From Hungatella sp. UBA4396 (GTDB taxonomy: Bacteria > Bacillota > Clostridia > Lachnospirales > Lachnospiraceae), in contig DGRE01000070.1 in the NCBI GenBank assembly GCA_002389905.1, forward strand, positions 3,364-67,363: a DNA stretch of 64,000 nucleotides, given 5' to 3'. Below the pieces are notes generated by a model. That model saw only the letters and a program-made list of their open reading frames with translations. It was not told the DNA's origin and did no database searches. The stretch's first letter is position 1, and every line of letters starts with the position of its first letter. Both the position numbers and the translations under genes were made by a program. Below, in pieces: positions 25,526-33,431 of this stretch.

Positions 25526-25628
25526 AGAAAATCTCCTTTACCTGATAATGTATTTATTGTACAATAAACGTATTACTTAAAACAAGTACTGTCTTTTTTG
25601 ACATATACTATCCTGGAGGATATCACTA
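25526..25628. promoter_or_regulatory. Divergent promoter region, arginase-like gene / hxlR
   Basis: This 103-base gap drives both flanking genes. It is very AT-rich and contains TTATTGTACAATAA, a perfect palindrome at about 25553-25566. That is a plausible HxlR operator. Confidence 0.5.
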
Positions 25629-25967
25629 ATGAGCATGAAGCAATATGAAGGAAAAATCAAATTACTGACAGATACGCCGTTTGGCTATACGCTTACCATG
25701 ATTGGCGGAAAGTGGAGATTGGTGATTCTATACTGGCTGGTAGAATATGAGGCAGTGAGGTATAATGAGCTGCAGCGTTTGATTGGAACAATCACCCCCC
25801 GGACTTTGAGTGCACAGCTTAAGGAGATGGAAGAGGATGGTCTGATCATCCGGACAGAGTATCCTCAAATCCCTCCCAAGGTAGAATATAGTCTTTCGGA
25901 AAAAGGACGTTCGTTATATCCGATTATGGAGGCCATGTGTGAGTGGGGAGAGCAGTATCAGAAATAA
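25629..25967 (+). CDS. HxlR-family winged-helix regulator
   Basis: This 112-residue DNA-binding protein has the HxlR core MIGGKWRLVILYWL, the recognition region RYNELQRLIG followed by TPRTLSAQLKEMEEDGLI, and the wing ending YSLSEKGRSLYPI. The N-terminal cysteine that senses disulfide stress in HypR-like members is not present. TGGAGG precedes the start. Divergent orientation from the arginase-like gene suggests it regulates that gene and itself. Confidence 0.9.
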   Translation: MSMKQYEGKIKLLTDTPFGYTLTMIGGKWRLVILYWLVEYEAVRYNELQRLIGTITPRTLSAQLKEMEEDGLIIRTEYPQIPPKVEYSLSEKGRSLYPIMEAMCEWGEQYQK

Positions 25968-26036
25968 TACTAAAAAGTATTTCTTTGGAATATTTGCACC
26001 GCTTTTATTGCAATTAATATATTGCTGCAATACAAC

Positions 26037-28085
26037 CTACAGATACCTTGCAATAATTTGAACCAGCCGTGCAGGAAGCTGTTTTAAGTCAGTAATATCC
26101 AGTGTATTTTCATTTCCATAAATATCACTGATGATTTCTTTATCCTGCCCAATAGCAGCGGCAAGAAAGAGAACGCCCTTACGCCGGTATTCCTGCAAAG
26201 TCTTTTTCATATCTGCAATGGCCAAATCACCCGTATAGTCCGGCATTGCTTTTGGTTGTCCGTCACTGATGCTGATGAACAGTTTTGTTTTCTGGGGAGC
26301 CGTCAGTAAACGGTCTGCAATAATTCTGACTGCCATGCCATCGCGGTTGTTGCTTCTGCCCTGAATGTTGATTAGAGAATATTTTTCATCAGGGTCTTTG
26401 CTGTCAAAATCCACATAGGAGTAAAGTGACATTTGTTCCATACGGGAACGGTCGGCAGTATCGCCGTAAATTATGACAGGAATATTGCAGCCATGACAAA
26501 ATTCGTATAAGGCAATCGCCGCCTGTCTTGCGGCATCTAACCGGCCAAAGGCCGACATGGATGCCGATTCGTCTATGCGGAGCGCCACGGCAAGGGAAGG
26601 GTCTTCCTCAGGAGGACGTTTTCTTGCAAAGTACCGGAAGTCCTGTGCTGCAACACGGTTTGCACAAAAGTTTGTGCCGTATAATTGTGCTGACGCAAAT
26701 TCGCTTGCGGTTTCGTGTTCCAAAAGAGGCGTTGTTTTTTGAATCAGTTCCCTGATCACAGGCATCAGACCAGCGACCTGCTTCCTGTATTCAATCTCAT
26801 TCTCCTCAGCAGCTTCAGGACGGTGGACAATCAGCTTTATATGCTGGTGAATGCTTCCTTTTACACTTTCGCGGGCTTGTTGATTAAGTCTTTTTCGGAA
26901 ATCCATTTTTTGCTGTTCTGTAAGGCGCTCCGGTTCCATTTCGTGATAAATGGGAGCACCGTCTTCACCGTTATCACTGCTTTGTGTTTTCTTTGCTGCA
27001 TTATGGGAAGTCTGATCGGAATGCCCCTCGCTGTCCTGGGATTTGCGCAAACGCACCGCATTGGGATCGGCAGGCCTTTCCTCTTTGCTTCCGAAATGTT
27101 GTCCGTCTTCAGATAAAAGCAATTCCATTACCTCAGGATTTTGAATTTCCTGGCTAAGTGTCCGGGCCTGTTCCATTTGCTCCAATTGTTCCAATAATTT
27201 CTTTACAGATAAAGCTTGTTCCAAAATGGAAATCTCGCCCGGATCAGTTGTAATTTTATAAATCACTTTATGGTACATGGATGCACGAAGTGATGCCCCG
27301 CTTGCTACCGCATCAGTCCAAAACAGGTAGGAACGCATACCCGCCACACCTTTGATGGCATTGGCTTTGGCTGTTTCGTCCAGCGTGATAATCGTATCAG
27401 CCAAAAGAGACAATATTGTTTCATCGGAATATCCTGTTTTAGCGGCAGCTCTCTCCATCATAACTGCTTTTGGCGGTAAATCCATTTTTTCAGTATGCTG
27501 AATCCTGTCCCTCAGGGCCTCATTCAATGGACGACACCCATTGTATCCTCTGTTGGTTGTAATTACAGCAATAAAATCCGGATGCCGGTGGACGATACGG
27601 GTAGGAAGGTTGATACTGCCATCCGGCTCCAACGCAGAGTTCAGAGCCATCAGCACTGCGGCATCCCGTATTACAGTAGGCTCCTGTATTTCCAGAAGCC
27701 AGCCGTTTTCATAAGCACGGACAATTTCAGAGGGATAGAATTGATAGCTGACTTCTTCTGCGGTATGGTCATTTTCTGACAAAACCGGCAGGATGGAGCC
27801 AAGGATATCGGACTTATCCATATCTGCAAAGCAGGTAACTTTTGTATAGGGCAACCCCAAGTCAGCGGAGAGTGCCTTTGCAAGCTGAGTCTTTCCCGAA
27901 CCTGCATCACCTTCTAACAGAATATTTGTAATTTTCATTTCTTCTCTGTGCCAGTTTCGTTTTATTTCAGCACAGATTCGGCGTTCTGCCTCACTTTCAA
28001 TATATGATTTTGGTTTTTTCCAAACAAGTTTTTTTTCTTCCTCCGTCAGTTGTCTGAGCGGAGACAGAAGCATTTGATTCTCCAT
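26037..28085 (-). CDS. MoxR-like AAA ATPase fused to a VWA domain
   Basis: This is a 682-residue two-domain protein. The N-terminal AAA+ domain has Walker A EGDAGSGKTQLAKA at about 58-71 and a Walker-B-like EIQEPTV. Arginine-rich segments follow. A low-complexity charged linker (about 330-420) leads to a C-terminal von Willebrand A domain with MIDAS motif RIDESASMSAFGRLD and ISDGQPKAMPDY. MoxR-VWA pairs usually act as chaperones that insert metals or assemble complexes (CobS/CobT, NorQ/NorD); here both parts are in one chain. It is cotranscribed with the 154-residue gene three bases upstream. The target is unknown. Confidence 0.85.
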   Translation of the reverse strand: MENQMLLSPLRQLTEEEKKLVWKKPKSYIESEAERRICAEIKRNWHREEMKITNILLEGDAGSGKTQLAKALSADLGLPYTKVTCFADMDKSDILGSILPVLSENDHTAEEVSYQFYPSEIVRAYENGWLLEIQEPTVIRDAAVLMALNSALEPDGSINLPTRIVHRHPDFIAVITTNRGYNGCRPLNEALRDRIQHTEKMDLPPKAVMMERAAAKTGYSDETILSLLADTIITLDETAKANAIKGVAGMRSYLFWTDAVASGASLRASMYHKVIYKITTDPGEISILEQALSVKKLLEQLEQMEQARTLSQEIQNPEVMELLLSEDGQHFGSKEERPADPNAVRLRKSQDSEGHSDQTSHNAAKKTQSSDNGEDGAPIYHEMEPERLTEQQKMDFRKRLNQQARESVKGSIHQHIKLIVHRPEAAEENEIEYRKQVAGLMPVIRELIQKTTPLLEHETASEFASAQLYGTNFCANRVAAQDFRYFARKRPPEEDPSLAVALRIDESASMSAFGRLDAARQAAIALYEFCHGCNIPVIIYGDTADRSRMEQMSLYSYVDFDSKDPDEKYSLINIQGRSNNRDGMAVRIIADRLLTAPQKTKLFISISDGQPKAMPDYTGDLAIADMKKTLQEYRRKGVLFLAAAIGQDKEIISDIYGNENTLDITDLKQLPARLVQIIARYL

Positions 28086-28087
28086 TT

Positions 28088-28552
28088 TTAATAATACTCC
28101 ATTTCTTCTAAAATCCGTGTGAGCACACGCAGGCGCTCTCCGTTTATTTCTCCCAAATCATTAAGCGCCTGTGAAAATGCCTGAATATCTTCATTAATAT
28201 TTGGATTTTCCGTGCAAACGGCAATGGGCATTACGCCGCCTTGTATGCCGACACGTTCCACAGTAGGTTTTTCAGGGTCATATAGCAGAGGAAGCCGGTA
28301 AGCTTCCTTAAAGTATAAAAGTGTGCGGCTCAGAAAAATCATCAAGTCAAATATCTGATGGATTGGCAGCTCTGTATCCATTTTTAACTGACCATCACTG
28401 CTTTCCTTCCAAATTTGGGCCGCAATCTGCATCTTCTTATTTTCTTCTAATACAGGAGCCCCCAAAGTCAGCTTTTTAATTTCCGATTGATAAGCATTTC
28501 TGCCGTCTATGTGGTCGTATCCGTCCGCAGTCATTACAATTTTTTTATTCAT
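28088..28552 (-). CDS. Partner protein of the AAA-VWA gene, unknown function
   Basis: This soluble 154-residue protein was not recognised. It has mixed alpha/beta composition with a hydrophobic stretch IFDLMIFLSRTLLYFKEAY. No signal peptide and no cysteine motif is visible. Its stop is three bases before the AAA-VWA start on the minus strand, so the two are translated together and probably act together. It may be an adaptor or client-recognition subunit. The 509-base gap upstream (28553-29061) holds the palindrome at 28924 and promoter-like sequence only. Confidence 0.65.
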   Translation of the reverse strand: MNKKIVMTADGYDHIDGRNAYQSEIKKLTLGAPVLEENKKMQIAAQIWKESSDGQLKMDTELPIHQIFDLMIFLSRTLLYFKEAYRLPLLYDPEKPTVERVGIQGGVMPIAVCTENPNINEDIQAFSQALNDLGEINGERLRVLTRILEEMEYY

Positions 28553-28923
28553 TTTCGTATTCTCCTTACATCATTATTTAAATCTAAATACTGTTTCAGC
28601 AATATTTTAATTTTTTGTATCCCTTGTTCACATCGATTTTATTTTAACTGTTATGCGCCCGATAAACAATCTACGCTTCGTAGACATTCCTGTTATCCCG
28701 GTCTATCTATGAACCTCTCACGTGCTGTAAACCTAATATTTGTGCGCCGGATCAATTATATTAAAATTTGAGATAATATATAGAACGCTGCAGCGGTAAG
28801 AACGTCTTTTATTTTTAATTTTTCTTAAACCAGACATCGAAAAATGTAAGCTGCCGTGTTATAACCCAAAACTGGTCTTCAATCTTGGAAAGTTTGTGAA
28901 AGGAAGGGTGTAATATTTATAAA

Positions 28924-28946
28924 ATTTGCACGTGGTGAGTGCAAAT
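28924..28946 (+). promoter_or_regulatory. Palindromic operator candidate upstream of the HPr paralog
   Basis: ATTTGCAC and GTGCAAAT are perfect eight-base inverted repeats separated by seven bases. They lie about 116 bases before the HPr-like gene. Size and symmetry fit a dimeric regulator site. Confidence 0.45.
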
Positions 28947-29061
28947 ATATATTTGTAATGTATTTTAAGTACCATTATAATAATTACAGGCCTGATAACG
29001 GAAAAGAATTTAGAAATTTACAAAAAGACTTTACTATTTATAAGGAAGAAGGAAAAATTAT

Positions 29062-29319
29062 ATGAGGGAATTTGAATATGTCATAACAGAAGCCGTAGGC
29101 ATTCATGCAAGGCCAGCAAGCCTGCTGGCCAAGGAAGCCTCCGGCTGTAAAAGCAGCATCATGCTTTGCAGAAATGGGGATAAGGCAGATGCAAAAAGGT
29201 TATTGTCCATTATGGCATTAGGAGTGAAGTGTTCGGAAACGGTGAGATTCGTCATTGAGGGGGAAGATGAGGAAGCGGCAGCCCATAAGCTGGAAGCATT
29301 TTGCCGGCAGAATCTATAG
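29062..29319 (+). CDS. HPr-family phosphocarrier paralog lacking Ser46
   Basis: This 85-residue PTS phosphocarrier has the phosphorylatable His15 in VGIHARPAS, so it can take phosphate from Enzyme I. At the regulatory site, where Firmicute HPr has Ser46 in a KS motif, it has Lys45-Arg46 (KADAKRLLSIMALG). HPr kinase should not be able to modify it. It therefore differs from Crh, which keeps Ser46 but lacks His15. The gene heads the second PTS locus, directly before the PRD regulator. It is probably a dedicated donor for this PTS or for the regulator. The cell presumably has a housekeeping HPr elsewhere. Confidence 0.88.
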   Translation: MREFEYVITEAVGIHARPASLLAKEASGCKSSIMLCRNGDKADAKRLLSIMALGVKCSETVRFVIEGEDEEAAAHKLEAFCRQNL

Positions 29320-29361
29320 TAAGGAAAAATAGGTTATAATGTTCTTAAACGGGGTGATCAT

Positions 29362-31269
29362 ATGCAGAGCAAGCAGATAGAATTGATTAACTATATGATG
29401 GAAAATAAGGCAAGGGTACTTACATCCCAGCAGCTGGCTGATATTTTAAACATCTCCATCCGTTCCGTAAAAACATATATTTCCCAGATCAATGAAATCG
29501 GAAAAGGGAAAGCCATCCTATCCAATAAAAACGGATACACCTTAAATGTTCCGGTTGCCAAAAAACTGCTGGCCCAGGAGAATATCGTCATTCCTCAGAC
29601 CTACGAAGAAAGGTCCACCTATCTGATCAAAGCCTTTTTCCTGCAGGACACCAACAGCTTGGACCTTTATCTCATGGCGGATGAATTATACGTCAGTGAT
29701 TCCACGCTGAAGGCTGATATTAAAAAAATGAATATGAGATTCAAAAGCTTTAATATCCAGTTTGCAATAGAGAGGGACCAGATCAAGCTGCAGGGGCCGG
29801 AAAAAAACATCAGAAAGCTGTTCAGCTATATCCTATATGAAGAAGTGGATAACCATTACGTGGATTTACAGATTTTAAAGAGCAATTTTAAGAACATTGA
29901 TATTGATTCCATGCTTCCCATTGTAAAGCACATATTTTCAAAAAACGATTATTACATCAATGATCTGGCTCTCAGAAATATGCTTCTTCACCTGGTCATT
30001 ATCATTGAACGGATACAGGAAGGAAAGACCATTCCTTCTGTGGCAAGGGGAGTCCAGGATAAGGACGGAGAAAACAGCTGCGTTTTGGAGCTGTGCAGAA
30101 GGCTGGAGCAGCAGTTTTCCATTGTCATTAATGAGGAAGAAAGACGGGAAATCTACATTTTATTTAAGTCCAGCACAAATTTTGTTGTCACCGGAGGCAT
30201 GCAGGAGGTGCGGGCCCTGGTGGGAAATGAGATTATGGAGGAGACAAAGGAACTGATCTATCTGATCCAGCAGGCGTATGCCGTTAATCTGGACACGGAA
30301 AATTTCATCATTCCCTTTGCGCTGCACTTAAAAAACCTTATGCTGAGGGCAAACAACAGTACCAATATAAAAAATCCCATGCTGGAATCTATCCAATCCC
30401 AGCATTTGATACTATTTGATATGGCCTTATACGTATCCCTGCAGCTGGAAAAAAAGCATAAAATATATATCAGCCAGGATGAAGTGGCATTTATAGCCCT
30501 GCACATAGGTGGAGAAATAGAAAGGCAGAAAAATAACAACCCAAAGGTGCGGGTGGTCCTGCTGTGCCCCAGCTACATGAACATAGAATCCAGACTGTAT
30601 AATGAGCTTTTGATCAATTTCAGCAGCGATATCAACATTGTCGCATCGGTACGGGATTCCCACCAGATGGAGGAATTGAATTTTGACCTGCTCATTTCCA
30701 CAGTGCGGGTAAAAATGTCTGCGGCCTGTGAGACCGCTGTCATATCCCCGTTCATGACCTCAGGCGATAAGCTGGAAATACAGAAAAAAATAGAGAATTC
30801 CCTGAACAACAAGAAAAACAAAATGCTGACAAGGCATTTTAATGATTACTTTGAAAAGGAATTGTTTTTTGTATCCCATAGTCCATTGGATAAAATGGAA
30901 GCAATCGATGTGCTGACAAATAATTTATATAAGAAGGAATACGTTCGCAGGGATTACAGGGAAAACGTGCTGATGAGGGAAAAGGCCGCCTGCACTGCAT
31001 TTGGTAAGATTGCCATCCCCCATTCCGTTGAAATGAACGCATATAAGACCTGCGCTTCCGTAATGATCTGCAGCAAAGGCATACGGTGGGAAAACCAGCT
31101 GGTATACGTGGTTTTAATGATCGCCATTAATAAGCTGGACAATCATGTTTTTAAGGAATTGTATGAGTCATTGGTAATAATATTTTCCGAGGAAACAAAT
31201 ATTGAGCTGTTTCGGGAATGCAGATCCTATGAAGAGTTTGAAAGCACATTAAGATCAATCATTGGATGA
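29362..31269 (+). CDS. PRD-containing transcriptional regulator (MtlR/LicR-like) with EIIB and EIIA modules
   Basis: This is a 635-residue PTS-controlled regulator. N-terminal HTH domains cover residues 1-95 (SQQLADILNISIRSVKTYIS). Two PRDs follow at about 170-275 and 285-390, with conserved histidines in NMLLHLVIIIER, FALHLKNLML and VAFIALHIGGE. A Bgl-type EIIB-like module has Cys in VVLLCPSYMN. The C-terminal EIIA-2-type domain has the histidine in GKIAIPHSVEMN. Such proteins are DNA-binding activators switched by PTS phosphorylation. It sits between the HPr paralog and the EIIB gene, so it most likely activates the EIIB-EIIC-EIIA-GH1 operon. The inverted repeat at 31336 is a candidate target. 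Confidence 0.9.
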   Translation: MQSKQIELINYMMENKARVLTSQQLADILNISIRSVKTYISQINEIGKGKAILSNKNGYTLNVPVAKKLLAQENIVIPQTYEERSTYLIKAFFLQDTNSLDLYLMADELYVSDSTLKADIKKMNMRFKSFNIQFAIERDQIKLQGPEKNIRKLFSYILYEEVDNHYVDLQILKSNFKNIDIDSMLPIVKHIFSKNDYYINDLALRNMLLHLVIIIERIQEGKTIPSVARGVQDKDGENSCVLELCRRLEQQFSIVINEEERREIYILFKSSTNFVVTGGMQEVRALVGNEIMEETKELIYLIQQAYAVNLDTENFIIPFALHLKNLMLRANNSTNIKNPMLESIQSQHLILFDMALYVSLQLEKKHKIYISQDEVAFIALHIGGEIERQKNNNPKVRVVLLCPSYMNIESRLYNELLINFSSDINIVASVRDSHQMEELNFDLLISTVRVKMSAACETAVISPFMTSGDKLEIQKKIENSLNNKKNKMLTRHFNDYFEKELFFVSHSPLDKMEAIDVLTNNLYKKEYVRRDYRENVLMREKAACTAFGKIAIPHSVEMNAYKTCASVMICSKGIRWENQLVYVVLMIAINKLDNHVFKELYESLVIIFSEETNIELFRECRSYEEFESTLRSIIG

Positions 31270-31335
31270 AAACGGTTTCTTCGTGCTAAGGCAACCGGTG
31301 GAAAAGAGAAAAAACACCGCAATTATGCGGGTTTT

Positions 31336-31358
31336 GGCGTTTCGCAAACGCCTATAAT
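31336..31358 (+). promoter_or_regulatory. Promoter with palindrome in the spacer, second PTS operon
   Basis: A perfect GGCGTTT-CGC-AAACGCC palindrome (31336-31352) abuts a consensus TATAAT (31353-31358). The expected -35 position is poor. This arrangement suggests an activator- or repressor-controlled promoter. A second hairpin (CCGCA/TGCGG) lies just upstream. Confidence 0.55.
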
Positions 31359-31376
31359 GAGAAAGGAGCTACCAAG

Positions 31377-31700
31377 ATGGAGAACTTAAAAGTATTATTA
31401 TGTTGTGGAAATGGGCTGTCAAGCGGTTTTTTAGCACAGCAGGGAAGAAAGGCAGCAAAGAAGAAGGGAGTGGATATAAAAATAGAAGCGAAAAGTGAAG
31501 CCGAGGCAGTCGCACATATGCCTAAGATCCATGTTTTGTTACTGGCACCTCACTATGAAACATTCAAAGAAAAGTTTGCAGAACTGGCAAAGCCTTATCA
31601 TGTGGCAGTCGGTGTCATTCCTCAAAAAGTATATGGGGCATTGGATGGAGAAAAATTAGTAGAATATGCCATTGAGCTTCATCAGAGCAACAAGCTGTAA
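31377..31700 (+). CDS. PTS EIIB, lactose/cellobiose type
   Basis: This 107-residue phosphocarrier carries the phosphocysteine in LLCCGNGLSS, with Cys10 aligning best to the family CxxG motif. It receives phosphate from EIIA (33030) and passes it to the incoming disaccharide through EIIC (31732). The fold and length match Chb/Cel-type EIIB. GAAAGGAGC precedes the ATG. The adjacent Cys9 and the Asn-Gly following the cysteine are slightly atypical. Confidence 0.88.
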   Translation: MENLKVLLCCGNGLSSGFLAQQGRKAAKKKGVDIKIEAKSEAEAVAHMPKIHVLLLAPHYETFKEKFAELAKPYHVAVGVIPQKVYGALDGEKLVEYAIELHQSNKL

Positions 31701-31731
31701 AAGGATAAAATGAAATGGAGAAAAGAAAACT

Positions 31732-32997
31732 ATGAAAAATATTATGAATCGTTTTATGGATTGGTTGAGTAATTCATTCGCTCCAACGATGAATAGATTT
31801 GCGCAAAAGCCTTGGATCGCTACATTGTCCAGTGCCATGCAGAAGATCATCCCGTTTATTTTGACAGGATCGATCATCCACTTATATAATGTGGTTCGTT
31901 CATATGTACCATCCTTACCGGATTTATCATGGATCATCAAATTTTCTTTTGGAATGTTAGGATTATTAACAGCGTTCATGGTAGCCAATCAGGCAATGGA
32001 AAAATTAGGACATACAAAATATACAATCAGTGCTGGTCTGACTTCAGTATGTGTATTCATCATGTACATTAAACCAGTGATTGATACAGAGGGTATGTTC
32101 AGTGTTGGTTTTAACCGTTTTGGTCCGACAGGGATCATCGTGGGAATCGTTGCCGGGTACATAGTTTCGGTGATCTTTAATTTTGTTGGGAAGCGAGAAT
32201 TGATGAGTGAGTCCAATCTCCCTGACTTTGTCATTGGATGGGTCCAGAATATCGTTCCTATCTTTACTTGTATCGGATTATCTGTGTTCATAGTGTTCAA
32301 ACTGGATATAGACTTATTTGCATTGATTCTACAGTTATTCTCACCGATCCAAGGATTTGGGCAGACCCTGCCGGGATTCGTACTGCTTATCTTCTTAATG
32401 ACATTCTTCTATACATTGGGAATTTCCCACTGGCTGTGGAATGGTGTAAAAACACCGATCTTCATGGCTGGTATTGCGGCAAATATTGCGGCTGTGGAAG
32501 CCGGTCTGCCGGCTGTAAACATCGCTACCAATGAAGCTGTATTTACAGCCGGACTCATTACAATGGGTGGTTTGGGTGCAACGCTTACATTGAACATTCT
32601 GATGTGCTTCTCAAAATCAAAGGATTTAAAGACATTGGGGAGAATGACGCTGGTACCATCTATTTTCAATATCAATGAACCAATCATGTACAGTGCGCCA
32701 GTCGTTATGAATCCGTTGCTGATGGTTCCCACATGGATCAATTCGATTGTTGGGCCGATTGTTATCTGGATATCTATGCGCGGAGGTTTCCTGAATATTC
32801 CGTCAAAAATGATCCAGGTCGGTCAGATCCCTGCGCCTATATCCAGTATTATGATTACAGAGGACTTTAGGGCAGTATTTGTCTACATCTTCTTATTCCT
32901 TTTGTATCTGGCGATCTGGTATCCATTTTTCAAAATATATGAAAAACAGAAGATTCAGGAAGAAATGCTGGAAATGAAGGAAGCGATAAATGAGTAG
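31732..32997 (+). CDS. PTS EIIC, lactose/cellobiose type
   Basis: This membrane permease of the Lac/Cel PTS family has 421 residues and about ten hydrophobic helices. Family segments include the N-terminal ALSSAMQKIIPFIL-like stretch and the conserved ITMGGLGATLTLNILM loop. The motif IFNINEPIMYSAPVVMNP, typical of sugar binding in this family, is intact. With the neighbouring EIIB and EIIA it forms a complete three-protein transporter, probably for cellobiose or another beta-diglucoside. Nothing in it looks degraded, in contrast with the GH1 gene downstream. Confidence 0.9.
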   Translation: MKNIMNRFMDWLSNSFAPTMNRFAQKPWIATLSSAMQKIIPFILTGSIIHLYNVVRSYVPSLPDLSWIIKFSFGMLGLLTAFMVANQAMEKLGHTKYTISAGLTSVCVFIMYIKPVIDTEGMFSVGFNRFGPTGIIVGIVAGYIVSVIFNFVGKRELMSESNLPDFVIGWVQNIVPIFTCIGLSVFIVFKLDIDLFALILQLFSPIQGFGQTLPGFVLLIFLMTFFYTLGISHWLWNGVKTPIFMAGIAANIAAVEAGLPAVNIATNEAVFTAGLITMGGLGATLTLNILMCFSKSKDLKTLGRMTLVPSIFNINEPIMYSAPVVMNPLLMVPTWINSIVGPIVIWISMRGGFLNIPSKMIQVGQIPAPISSIMITEDFRAVFVYIFLFLLYLAIWYPFFKIYEKQKIQEEMLEMKEAINE

Positions 32998-33029
32998 ATC
33001 ATAAAAATATCAAGTTAAAGAGGAGATTA

Positions 33030-33413
33030 ATGATGAAAAATATAGATAAAGAAGTATTGGATCAAGAACAAGATGATCAGGAACAAGATGATGAATTGAG
33101 TGCTGTGGCGATGCAGATCATTCTGCATGCCGGAAATGCAAAAACAGCGGCAGATGAAGCTTTTAGATTGGCCAAGGAAGAAAAGTTTAAAGAGGCTTAT
33201 GAAAAAATAGAAGAAGCCGAGTCCAATGGCATTTTAAACGCACATCAAGCACAATTTGAAATCATTCAGAATGAAGCCAGAGGAATCGCACATAAACCAT
33301 CTTTTTTATTCATACATGCACAAGATCATCTGATGACTATCAAGTCTGAGGTAAGTACGACTAAAAAAATAATCGAATTGTATGAGTTAATCGTGAATAA
33401 AAGAAATGATTAA
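33030..33413 (+). CDS. PTS EIIA, lactose/cellobiose type
   Basis: This helical phosphocarrier of 127 residues contains the family signature FLFIHAQDHLMTIK with the phosphohistidine. The preceding AHQAQFEIIQNEARG is also typical. It carries an acidic Gln/Asp-rich N-terminal extension (about 20 residues) not seen in most family members. The tandem start codons at 33030 and 33033 are both usable. It is followed by GH1 after 18 bases. Confidence 0.9.
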   Translation: MMKNIDKEVLDQEQDDQEQDDELSAVAMQIILHAGNAKTAADEAFRLAKEEKFKEAYEKIEEAESNGILNAHQAQFEIIQNEARGIAHKPSFLFIHAQDHLMTIKSEVSTTKKIIELYELIVNKRND

Positions 33414-33431
33414 TAAGTAGAGGTAGAAGAA

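Noticed and set aside
28487..28771. 94-codon plus-strand frame upstream of the HPr paralog
   Set aside because: It overlaps the partner gene antisense, has low-complexity hydrophobic content and no ribosome site.
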